DNA of 64,000 nucleotides, from assembly GCA_963663675.1 (NCBI GenBank), contig OY760498.1:496001-560000 (forward strand). Direction: 5' to 3'. Shown here one piece after another: positions 43,813 through 51,550 of this stretch (its first letter is position 1; each line of letters begins with the position of its first letter). Both the position numbers and the translations under genes were made by a program. This stretch comes from CAINVV01 sp963663675 (GTDB taxonomy: Bacteria > Bacteroidota > Bacteroidia > Bacteroidales > Prolixibacteraceae). The notes under the pieces were generated by a model. That model did no database searches, had not been told where the DNA came from, and saw only the letters and a list, made by a program, of their open reading frames with translations.

Positions 43813-44754
43813 TTAACGGATTAACGTTATAAATATGGCTGCAGCAATCAGTGCATCAGTCAGTAACACCGTTACAATGTTCGCACCAAGCGCCGGAATC
43901 AGCCTGTCAATATTGTTATACGATTTCAGGGCCGTTGAGGTTGCCTTAAAAATGATTGGAATCGGAATTAATCCCAGGTAAAGCCAAAACGAAGAGACGC
44001 CTGTAATGGGAAGAACAAAGATGATGACAAATGTGGCAATCACTCCTGCCGCATAGATAAAGGCCGCATTCCTGTTTCCAAATTTGATAACCAGGTGTTT
44101 TCGCCCGCCATTCTTGTCTGCTTCCGAATCGGGAAACTGGTTGAGCAAAAGAAGCAGGGAAGTCAGTATTCCCGGGGGAATTGAGATCATGATCACCTCG
44201 AAGGGCAGCAGTGTTTCCAGCGGCTGACCGGGAGTAGCAGTCAGTGAAATAAATGTGCCAAGCACCACCAGTGTCCCCAGTGTCAGTCCTGAAAATAGTT
44301 CTCCCAACATCAATTTAGTCAGCAAAGGCGTGTAGAAAAGGATTGAAAAGGCACCTGTCAGAATTATCACAAAAATACTCCAGTGGGCAATAATTCCATA
44401 GTAAATTCCTATTGAGCCTGAAACCAGAAGGGTAAAAACCGCGGCTGCCAGCACTTCGGAAGGTTTTGTCAGCCCTGACTTCATCATCCCGCTCCCTCCA
44501 CTGAAGGGGGTCCTTTTTGTGTGGTGGTCTATCCCGGTATGATGATCGGAATATTCGTTAAACAGGTTTACGGAGGCGTGTGCCATAACGGTTCCGAAAA
44601 TAATCAATGCCAGATCAAACCACCGGATGACATGACCTGCAGGCAAATATTTGTATGATAATGCGATACCGATAAGTACCAATAGTACTGCAAGGATGAG
44701 AAAATTGGCCCTGATCTGATTGAGCCACACCACAATCTTATTTTGTTGTTTCAT
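43813..44754 (-). CDS. UbiA-superfamily prenyltransferase (MenA-like)
   Basis: 313 residues with about eight to nine membrane helices. The two aspartate-rich metal sites are NEYSDHHTGID (about residues 65-75) and PDSEADKNGGRKHL (about 208-221), close to the MenA pattern. It transfers a polyprenyl group from its diphosphate to an acceptor, most likely the menaquinone precursor, in the inner membrane. Position directly after mevalonate kinase in an isoprenoid operon supports a role as a consumer of the pathway product. The acceptor cannot be read from the sequence. Confidence 0.85.
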   Translation of the reverse strand: MKQQNKIVVWLNQIRANFLILAVLLVLIGIALSYKYLPAGHVIRWFDLALIIFGTVMAHASVNLFNEYSDHHTGIDHHTKRTPFSGGSGMMKSGLTKPSEVLAAAVFTLLVSGSIGIYYGIIAHWSIFVIILTGAFSILFYTPLLTKLMLGELFSGLTLGTLVVLGTFISLTATPGQPLETLLPFEVIMISIPPGILTSLLLLLNQFPDSEADKNGGRKHLVIKFGNRNAAFIYAAGVIATFVIIFVLPITGVSSFWLYLGLIPIPIIFKATSTALKSYNNIDRLIPALGANIVTVLLTDALIAAAIFITLIR

Positions 44755-44759
44755 GATAA

Positions 44760-45722
44760 TTAAAAATTTAAGTGTTTATTAATGGTCTCTAAACGATTAG
44801 TTGAAATTTCTTCGGGTTCAACAACGAAGTAATCAAGTCGATTCAAATTAAAAAATGACTCGGTGTTGGACCTGTCCCGTGTTATTGCCAGCATATATCC
44901 GCCGCCTCCCGATCCGCAGAGCTTCAGGTAGAAATCATCCCTGTCAATGCCATGTTTAAAATGTATTTTCATCTCTTCAGGGATCATTTTCCCGAAATGG
45001 GTAAGCTGAAACAGGGAGTAGCTTTTCATCGACAATTCAAACAGGTGATTGTCGCCGGAGAGCAATGCACCAATGGTCTGGGCAATCAGTGGTATGTATT
45101 GTTTATCAATTGTTTTCCTGTAAATGGGATGTTGGTAATCTGCCATAAATTTGCCAACAAGTTCACTCGTTTTGGCCATGAAACGTGTATTTACTAGGTA
45201 GAGGGTATATGTTTCCAAAAACCTGGAAAGATCGGCAGTTTTGCAGGTTGCAGTGAGATTCTCCAGTAACACCGGTTTTTTCAGGAACGAAGTTATCGGA
45301 TCAATTCCGGAACTTTGCCCGTGAAAACATGTCTCGATGGAGGAAAGATGTTTCCTGGCCTCTGCAGGAAGATTCCCGTCCGGATTAATCAGATACCTGG
45401 AGTAAAGCGCGGCAGTCAGGGCACCGGAACTACCAAGGCCGGATCCGACCGGAATGGAAGAGTCAAAATACAATCCCTTCTTTAAGTCCAATTCGAAACG
45501 TTCCAGGTCGAGGAAGTTGAATCTATTCTTTAATGATTCTAAGTAACGGTACAACCTGCTTAATTCATCCACCGATCCTGTTACCTTTTGCTGTTGAAGG
45601 TTGTCAGACGTACCGGCAAAGCTGAACCTGCCCGAATAGCGGTGATAAGGGAGTGACAGCGCCATCGAGTTCAACAGGATGCCATATTCACCAAACAGTA
45701 GTATTTTCCCAGGGAAATCCAT
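44760..45722 (-). CDS. Mevalonate kinase-like GHMP kinase
   Basis: 320 residues from ATG 45722 (MDFPGKILLFGEYG); a TTG four codons upstream would overlap mvaD and is less likely. GHMP motif 1 is PGKILLFGEYGILL, motif 2 is PVGSGLGSSGALTAAL and motif 3 is LKLCGSGGGGYMLAI. Motif 1 of this form is the mevalonate/phosphomevalonate kinase type. It should phosphorylate mevalonate with ATP in the cytoplasm. It begins one base after the mvaD stop, within a tight operon with two other GHMP-family genes. Confidence 0.85.
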   Translation of the reverse strand: MDFPGKILLFGEYGILLNSMALSLPYHRYSGRFSFAGTSDNLQQQKVTGSVDELSRLYRYLESLKNRFNFLDLERFELDLKKGLYFDSSIPVGSGLGSSGALTAALYSRYLINPDGNLPAEARKHLSSIETCFHGQSSGIDPITSFLKKPVLLENLTATCKTADLSRFLETYTLYLVNTRFMAKTSELVGKFMADYQHPIYRKTIDKQYIPLIAQTIGALLSGDNHLFELSMKSYSLFQLTHFGKMIPEEMKIHFKHGIDRDDFYLKLCGSGGGGYMLAITRDRSNTESFFNLNRLDYFVVEPEEISTNRLETINKHLNF

Positions 45723-45723
45723 A

Positions 45724-46794
45724 TCAGTTGTCAATTGGTACTGTCAATTTTATTGGCCCGCTTCCGATTCTGTCATCTATCCATTGGCCCTGCTCACAAT
45801 ATTTACTGAGTGTCTGCTGAACAAACGGAAGAATCATATTCCGCTGATCTTCAAAGTAGATCAGGTGAACATTTGGTCCTGCATCAATGGAGAAAAACAG
45901 GTCCAGTTTTGTCGATTCCCTGAATCGCCTAATCTCTTCAATGATCCGGAGGGTATCAGGTTTTAACAACATTACACCGGCGGAAGAAGAGAGCAATAAC
46001 GCATGAAGCGAAAGTGCTTCATGCTCAGATATTTTAATCAGGGACTGGAAATCATTTTTCAGGATTGCTTCTGTCATTTTATTCACATTGCTGTTTGCCT
46101 GCGCAATTCTTCCAGCCCGGTAGGGATGATCAGCCATCGAGGCATGTCCCGAACTGCTGGAGAATTTTTTTTCTTCCGAACTGACAATCAATATGCTGTC
46201 TCTCAGGTGTCTGAATCTGCTCTCCCCGGGTAGTGGAAAGGGAGTTGCATAATCGTCGGATGAATGTTTGACTGAATCTATTTGTCCCCAGCTTACAATT
46301 CCCCCGTACACCGAGCGGGATGCACTGCCCGAACCAAGCCGGGCAAGAAAGGATGCTCTCCGGAAGAAATCCGCTTCCGGCAGTTTTTTGATTGTGACCA
46401 ACTCTTCCATACTTACCAGGCAAAGTGCCAGTGCCGCCATGGAGGAGGCAGAGGAGGCTATCCCGGCAGAATGTGGAAAATTATTTTCGCTATGAATAAT
46501 TAATTGATAATCAATCAAAAATGGCAATTCATGCAGTAAAACATTTAAATATCCGGCTATTTTTTCACGAAATTTCTCATGCTTTTTGCCCTGAAAGAAA
46601 TACTTCATATCAATCGCCCGATCTTCCTGCTTCTTTTTTTGAAATGACAGGTAGGTAGTAGTTGAAGACTGATCCAGGGTAATGCTAATTGATCCATTTT
46701 CAGGAAGCTGGCCCTGCCTTTTACCCCAGTACTTAACCAGGGCAATGTTGGCAGGGGCTCTCCATCCAATTTTTATGTTTTTTTCGCTCTTCAT
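45724..46794 (-). CDS. mvaD: Diphosphomevalonate decarboxylase
   Basis: 356 residues. The N-terminus GWRAPANIALVKYWGKR and NGSISITLDQSSTTTYL are diagnostic of the family. The GHMP phosphate loop is FPHSAGIASSASSMAAL, and SIDAGPNVHLIYF carries the catalytic aspartate region. It converts mevalonate 5-diphosphate to isopentenyl diphosphate with loss of carbon dioxide. It sits 12 bp after the GYDIA-type kinase gene and one base before mevalonate kinase. Length is normal, and no key motif is missing. Confidence 0.94.
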   Translation of the reverse strand: MKSEKNIKIGWRAPANIALVKYWGKRQGQLPENGSISITLDQSSTTTYLSFQKKKQEDRAIDMKYFFQGKKHEKFREKIAGYLNVLLHELPFLIDYQLIIHSENNFPHSAGIASSASSMAALALCLVSMEELVTIKKLPEADFFRRASFLARLGSGSASRSVYGGIVSWGQIDSVKHSSDDYATPFPLPGESRFRHLRDSILIVSSEEKKFSSSSGHASMADHPYRAGRIAQANSNVNKMTEAILKNDFQSLIKISEHEALSLHALLLSSSAGVMLLKPDTLRIIEEIRRFRESTKLDLFFSIDAGPNVHLIYFEDQRNMILPFVQQTLSKYCEQGQWIDDRIGSGPIKLTVPIDN

Positions 46795-46806
46795 TGTTAT
46801 CTGACC

Positions 46807-47811
46807 TTAATCATTCTGCACTTGCAGCGTAAATTCTTTGCTTCCGGTTTGCGGAGGTACCGGTTCTGAAAATTTCTTGTCCAATACGATTTCGTTGTAA
46901 TTAAATAGGGTAGTTAAATTCTTATTTGTAAAATATTTATGTACGTAATCTTCTGATTCATCTGAAGCTGCCAGTACAAAATCACCGCCCCAGGCGCCAA
47001 GAGATTTTACTGATCCCGAAAAATCACCAAACAATGATTCTCTGACCGGAGTTTTTCGGATGATCCTGCTGATTATTCCCTCGTGCTGGTTCATAAGTGA
47101 CTGAAAGCAGGTAAGGTTTTCAGCTTTTTCCATTCCAAGGGTCAACGCTGAGATGGCATCAGTATCACCGGATGAAACAGATGCCAGGCCCAGATCACGG
47201 ATGCTTTTCATGGTGTTTTGTTTCCTGTTCAGGTAGACAAAATATAGGTTCCCGTGAAAAAGAGGCTGAAAATTCGCTTCACGGTAGGAGGGTGTATTTT
47301 CTGTTGTTTCATAGATAATTGGATGTGAGGATCTTGCGCAGGCTATATCATACCCTGATCCTTTAAATATCATCCTGTTGAGTGTAAAAGGATCACATTT
47401 GGCCCAGTAAGCAATGTTGGATACCAAAGAGCTGCCTGATCCGATACCCCATGCGGGATTAAAATCCATTTCTGAGGTGATCGAGTACTCTTGTTGCAAT
47501 GCCAGGAAACCGGGATTTAATTCTTTGGCTGCCTTCAATATACGGCGGAGTTTTTCGGATATCTTCGGCAAATTGGAATCGATTACCCTAAAATGGGGGA
47601 GTTGAATGGTCGCAGAGAACCACGGTTTGCCTTTAATTATTGATTTCCAAAATATTACAGGTGCTCCTTCTGATACTTTCACCGTTAATTTCTGACCATA
47701 TTTTAGCGGCAAAGCAAGCGAAAGCGCTCCTTTAAGTACCAGGTATTCACCTGACACCATTAATTTGGCTCTCGATTCAAACCTATTTATTTCAGGATAG
47801 CTCAAACTCAT
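46807..47811 (-). CDS. GYDIA-family GHMP kinase
   Basis: 334 residues. Motif 1 is AKLMVSGEYLVLKGALSLALP, motif 2 is PAWGIGSGSSLVSNIAYW, followed by the characteristic GSGYDIACARSSHPIIYE that gives the family its name, and motif 3 is LGAWGGDFVLA. GYDIA kinases are a Bacteroidota lineage located in mevalonate clusters; the exact step is not settled to my knowledge. With mevalonate kinase and the decarboxylase both present and no classical phosphomevalonate kinase in the cluster, it most likely fills that step. Its start overlaps the reductase stop by 4 bp (ATGA). Confidence 0.87.
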   Translation of the reverse strand: MSLSYPEINRFESRAKLMVSGEYLVLKGALSLALPLKYGQKLTVKVSEGAPVIFWKSIIKGKPWFSATIQLPHFRVIDSNLPKISEKLRRILKAAKELNPGFLALQQEYSITSEMDFNPAWGIGSGSSLVSNIAYWAKCDPFTLNRMIFKGSGYDIACARSSHPIIYETTENTPSYREANFQPLFHGNLYFVYLNRKQNTMKSIRDLGLASVSSGDTDAISALTLGMEKAENLTCFQSLMNQHEGIISRIIRKTPVRESLFGDFSGSVKSLGAWGGDFVLAASDESEDYVHKYFTNKNLTTLFNYNEIVLDKKFSEPVPPQTGSKEFTLQVQND

Positions 47812-49115
47812 TTTTCAATTCTGATTTGCTTGATGTATGCTTCCACTGCTGCAAAACTTACAGTAACTCCATTAAAGTGACTTAGCGCACTTGCCCGTTC
47901 TTCTTTATTGACATTCAGTTGGTTAAATATTGTGGTCAGATGCATTCTCATATGTCCTTTCTGAATACCTGTGGTAATCAGTGAGGATACTGCTGAAAAG
48001 TTATTAGCAAGTCCTGATGCAGCCGCAATCATCATCAGTTTTCTGGCATCAGGATGATTCATCATTGCCATAGCCTTTTTCACTACCGGATGAATTTGAG
48101 TGATACCTCCCACGGTTCCTACTGATAACGGAAGTTCTAGTTCATACCGGAAAATATTATCCTTCAGACTTATAGTGGTTAATCCTTTATAATTTCCATC
48201 TCTTGAGGCATAGGCGTGGGCTGATGCGGCCACTGCTCTCCAGTCGTTTCCAGATGCTACCATTACAGCATCGATCCCATTGAAGATCCCCTTGTTGTGG
48301 GTGACAGCCCTTGAGATGTCGATGTTGGCTACATCCACTGCCTGCCTGAATTTTCTTGCGAAAGCTTCTCCGGGAAGAATACTATCCCATTCCTTTAGCT
48401 CAATGACAGGACATTCCACATGGCAATTTACCTTGCATTCAGGCGTGTAGTTGGAAAGGATGGACATGATAATCCCGACGTGGCTCCCTTGCGAATTCAT
48501 TTCCGGAAGATTCTGTAAGGTTGAGGCACATGCTTCCAGGCAGCTGTTGATGAAATTTGCCCCCATGGCTTCTGCAGTTTCGAAGGAAACATCCAGCTGA
48601 TAATAGTCAGCCAGTTCACCGGTTTTATCAATAAGTTGTATATCAGCAATTCCACCTCCCCGTTCTCTCATTTTTTCTGTCAGGTTAATGCAGGCGTTGA
48701 GCAGTTTTTTCCTGATTTCGGGAAAGAGGATGGCGATCTTTCCTTTGTCACCGTTCCAGGTAAAGTGAACCTGTCCTTTTTTAGTCATTGAGATGACTAC
48801 CGCCCTGAAACCTCCTCTTGAAGCCCAAAATTTTGCAGCTTTGGAGGCTGCTGCCACCACAGAACTTTCTTCTGTCACAAAAGGAATTACCAAAGACTCA
48901 TCATTGAGTACCATGTTGGTTACAACGCCCATGGGCAAAGGGAAATTACCGATGTAATTTTCGATCATGTCCTCAAATACCCGTTGATTTTCTTGTTCAG
49001 GCGCATCAAAGTCATGAAAATGAGTGCCTTCTGAAACATTCAGTTTGGAATGTCCGGTGAGGTAGGCAATCCTTTGTTCCCTGTTAAGTTTTGAAAATCC
49101 TGATATTACTTCCAT
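47808..49115 (-). CDS. Hydroxymethylglutaryl-CoA reductase, class II
   Basis: 435 residues from ATG 49115 (MEVISGFSKL); an upstream TTG adds two residues. Class II landmarks are ENYIGNFPLPMGVV, TEESSVVAAASKAA with the catalytic Glu, a lysine/aspartate region around NKGIFNGIDAV, and the catalytic His in GIQKGHMRMH near residue 398. It interconverts HMG-CoA and mevalonate with NAD(P)H. Class II enzymes are called degradative from their founding member, but in a cluster with kinases and IPP isomerase it must work in the forward direction. It is translationally coupled to the GYDIA kinase. The 8-bp tandem repeat lies upstream. Confidence 0.94.
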   Translation of the reverse strand: MEVISGFSKLNREQRIAYLTGHSKLNVSEGTHFHDFDAPEQENQRVFEDMIENYIGNFPLPMGVVTNMVLNDESLVIPFVTEESSVVAAASKAAKFWASRGGFRAVVISMTKKGQVHFTWNGDKGKIAILFPEIRKKLLNACINLTEKMRERGGGIADIQLIDKTGELADYYQLDVSFETAEAMGANFINSCLEACASTLQNLPEMNSQGSHVGIIMSILSNYTPECKVNCHVECPVIELKEWDSILPGEAFARKFRQAVDVANIDISRAVTHNKGIFNGIDAVMVASGNDWRAVAASAHAYASRDGNYKGLTTISLKDNIFRYELELPLSVGTVGGITQIHPVVKKAMAMMNHPDARKLMMIAAASGLANNFSAVSSLITTGIQKGHMRMHLTTIFNQLNVNKEERASALSHFNGVTVSFAAVEAYIKQIRIEK

Positions 49116-49230
49116 TTTCAAATCAACTGTAATTTTGTTTTGCAGAATGTATAGTCATTCTTAATAACCTTCACATTTATAATACAATCGCACATTCAGC
49201 ATCCCTTTTGCTACCAAAGCATGCCATCTT

Positions 49231-49323
49231 ACATTAGCACATTAGCACATTAGCACATTAGCACATTAGCATATTAGCATATTAGCATATTAGCACATTA
49301 GCACATTAGCATATTAGCACATT
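49231..49323. repeat. 8-bp tandem repeat ACATTAGC, 11 units
   Basis: Eleven full copies of ACATTAGC or ATATTAGC plus a partial one. Four of the eleven units are the ATATTAGC form. It separates the HMG-CoA reductase gene from the IPP isomerase gene inside the minus-strand cluster. The same unit recurs at 61974-62010. There are no unique spacers, so it is not a CRISPR. Confidence 0.95.
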
Positions 49324-49336
49324 CCGTTCTCCGAGA

Positions 49337-50389
49337 TTATACAGGCCTTCTTAAAGTAAGATAGCTCTCTGCCATTTTGTATCCTTCAATCTGTTCTCGT
49401 ATAAATTGCTGTAATTCAGCATAATCTCCCCGACTGTATTTCAGGAACAGGGAGGCTTGCGCGTAGATTGCCGGCAAAACTGATTTCCGGGTCAGGTAAA
49501 ATCCGTCCAGGAAGTTCCTTATGCCGCCAGAGATGATAAGTTGTTTACAAACAGGCGTTTGCCCGGAGTTAACTATCCCGTTGACCAGGTCAACCATTTC
49601 TTCCGCGGTTACCCCGACATTTACAAAGGGTTGGTATTTTGATCTTTGATGAAGCTGTTGCCGGCTGTTTTCTATTTTTGAAAAATTAGTGCCTCCGAAA
49701 GCCCCAAATTCGATGGCTGCAAGAGGAAGCTGCAATAGCCTTCTCAGGCTCTGAGGTCCGAATCCTTGTCCGACCTCCTTCACAATTATTTGAAAATCAA
49801 TCGACTGAAATAGTTTCTCAATCGTTTCGATTGGCGGATGGTGGATGATATTTCCTTCAGGCTGGAAAAATTCCTGCAACGGATTGACATGTATAATCAA
49901 CCCGTCGGCCTGCAAATGATCTACCAGGCGGCGCAAGATGTCGGTCTTTTTATTTTCGACAAGTTCTTCGACCTGCGCAATCCCCAGATTTGCGAAAAAA
50001 GGCTGACTATCGCCAATGATCGGTCTCATGTTAAAGTCATCGAAGTTTGCGTCATCCTCGAGCAACCTCCGGCAGGATCCCAACCCCATACCCATTCCAA
50101 ACTCCCGGCACGCCTGTGCAAGGTTGCGGTTGATGGTACCGGAAAGAGCATGCCCGCCGGTCATACTCGAAACCCATAACGGGGCCCTCAGGATTTTACC
50201 TGCAAAAGGGACAGTCTCCGTATTCTCCTTTGGAAAACCGGATATCATAGGTTCATAAAAGAACCGGCTGTCCAGTTCTTTGACCAAAGATTGCATATGG
50301 AGAGCCAGGTTGATATGGTCTGACTTGCGGTCAGGGATATCCTGGTGATTGGTTCTCAAGATTTTTTCCGCCTTTTTGATGATTTCCAT
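49337..50389 (-). CDS. fni: Type II isopentenyl-diphosphate isomerase
   Basis: 350 residues. FMN-dependent TIM-barrel motifs: RKSDHINLALHMQ (the substrate-binding Arg-Lys and His), APLWVSSMTGGHA, MGMGLGSCRRLLED, LIIHVNPLQEFFQPEGN (the conserved N-x-x-Q-E), VKEVGQGF and EFGAFGGTNF. It interconverts isopentenyl and dimethylallyl diphosphates. It is the first mevalonate-pathway gene in the direction of transcription and starts two bases after the stop of the acyl-CoA dehydrogenase, so it is physically tied to the catabolic half of the cluster. Confidence 0.95.
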   Translation of the reverse strand: MEIIKKAEKILRTNHQDIPDRKSDHINLALHMQSLVKELDSRFFYEPMISGFPKENTETVPFAGKILRAPLWVSSMTGGHALSGTINRNLAQACREFGMGMGLGSCRRLLEDDANFDDFNMRPIIGDSQPFFANLGIAQVEELVENKKTDILRRLVDHLQADGLIIHVNPLQEFFQPEGNIIHHPPIETIEKLFQSIDFQIIVKEVGQGFGPQSLRRLLQLPLAAIEFGAFGGTNFSKIENSRQQLHQRSKYQPFVNVGVTAEEMVDLVNGIVNSGQTPVCKQLIISGGIRNFLDGFYLTRKSVLPAIYAQASLFLKYSRGDYAELQQFIREQIEGYKMAESYLTLRRPV

Positions 50390-50391
50390 TG

Positions 50392-51549
50392 TTATTTAGA
50401 ATGGGTCTTAATAATATTTCGGGAAATGACCATTTTCAAAATCTCAGAGGTGCCTTCTCCTATTTGCAGCAATCGTTGATCACGATAAAACCTTTCAATG
50501 TGGTTCTCACGCAAAAATCCGATTGCTCCATGAATCTGAAGTGATTCATCCGATACCTCCTTTGCAATCTCGGAGCAATAGAGTTTTGAAATTGCAGCCT
50601 GCGTCGCGAACGGTAAACCAGCATCTTTTAAACGGCAGGCATGGTAAAGGGTATTTCTTGCCAGCTCAATTTTTGTGGCCATTTCAGCCAGCTTGAAAGA
50701 AACTCCCTGGAATTCTATAAGTTGTTTGCCAAACTGTTTCCTTTTTTGCGCATACTCCAGTGCCATTTCAAAAGCGCCCTGGGCAAGTCCCAGGCCCATG
50801 GCTGCAATAGAAAGTCTGCCGGAATCAAGGGTGGAAAGCATGATTTTCATTCCCTCTCCCTTTTGCCCCAGAAGGTTTGAAGCCGGAACGACACAGTTTT
50901 TGAAAGTGAGTCTCCCGTTGTCAGCAGCTCTCCACATCAGTTTCCCTTTTATTGGAGTCGTTGAATAACCTGGAGTGGATCTGTCGACCAGGATGGCTGA
51001 TAACTCCTTTTCCCCGTTTCTGATATCGGTAATTGACTGAATCGTAATCCCTGAGGCAATAGCCGAGGAACTATTTGTGATAAATAGCTTGGAACCATTG
51101 ATAACCCATTGATTCCCTTCTAGTCTTGCTACAGTTTCGACTCCTTTGGCATCTGAACCGGCATTGGTCTCCGTAAGGCCAAAAGCCCACAATTTTTCCC
51201 CCGTACATAAGCCAGGTAAGTAATTCATCCGTTGATCTTCCGTTCCAAAGGTGAAAATAGGGGCAATCCCAAGCGAGTTGTGCGCTGCCACAGTTGCCGC
51301 AGGTGAACTGTCAATCCTGGCAATTTCCTCAATGGCAATTATATAGGAAAGATAATCCAGCCCTTGTCCACCGTATTCTACAGGGAGGGTGATACCGAAC
51401 AGACCGGCTCCTCCCATTTGTTTTGCAAGGTTTACAGGGAATTCTTCTTTCACATCCTGCTCAATGGCTATGGGCTTGATATTCAATTCGGAAAATGCCC
51501 TGATCTTTTTACGGTACTCTATTGTCCGTATGTCTAATAGTTCGTTCAT
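50392..51549 (-). CDS. Acyl-CoA dehydrogenase, short/branched-chain type
   Basis: 385 residues, normal length. FAD and substrate motifs are WAFGLTETNAGSD (about 121-133), WVINGSKLFITNS (148-160) and YAQKRKQFGKQL (266-277), then QIHGAIGF and QIGEGTSEI. Position in the cluster suggests isovaleryl-CoA oxidation to 3-methylcrotonyl-CoA. However, isovaleryl-CoA dehydrogenases carry their catalytic Glu in the helix LDLER and have Ala in the GAGT loop; here the first position is Gly244 (LDSGR) and the loop has Glu365 (GEGT), the arrangement of butyryl- and 2-methyl-branched acyl-CoA dehydrogenases. The substrate therefore needs caution. It lies one base after the biotin carboxylase stop. Confidence 0.9.
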   Translation of the reverse strand: MNELLDIRTIEYRKKIRAFSELNIKPIAIEQDVKEEFPVNLAKQMGGAGLFGITLPVEYGGQGLDYLSYIIAIEEIARIDSSPAATVAAHNSLGIAPIFTFGTEDQRMNYLPGLCTGEKLWAFGLTETNAGSDAKGVETVARLEGNQWVINGSKLFITNSSSAIASGITIQSITDIRNGEKELSAILVDRSTPGYSTTPIKGKLMWRAADNGRLTFKNCVVPASNLLGQKGEGMKIMLSTLDSGRLSIAAMGLGLAQGAFEMALEYAQKRKQFGKQLIEFQGVSFKLAEMATKIELARNTLYHACRLKDAGLPFATQAAISKLYCSEIAKEVSDESLQIHGAIGFLRENHIERFYRDQRLLQIGEGTSEILKMVISRNIIKTHSK

Positions 51550-51550
51550 T

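Noticed and set aside
49231..49323. CRISPR-like array
   Set aside because: The units are 8 bp, directly adjacent and without unique spacers; it is a simple tandem repeat.
50392..51549. Annotation as isovaleryl-CoA dehydrogenase (liuA)
   Set aside because: The catalytic Glu is in the butyryl-CoA position (GEGT) and the isovaleryl-type Glu is replaced by Gly, so the name was withheld.
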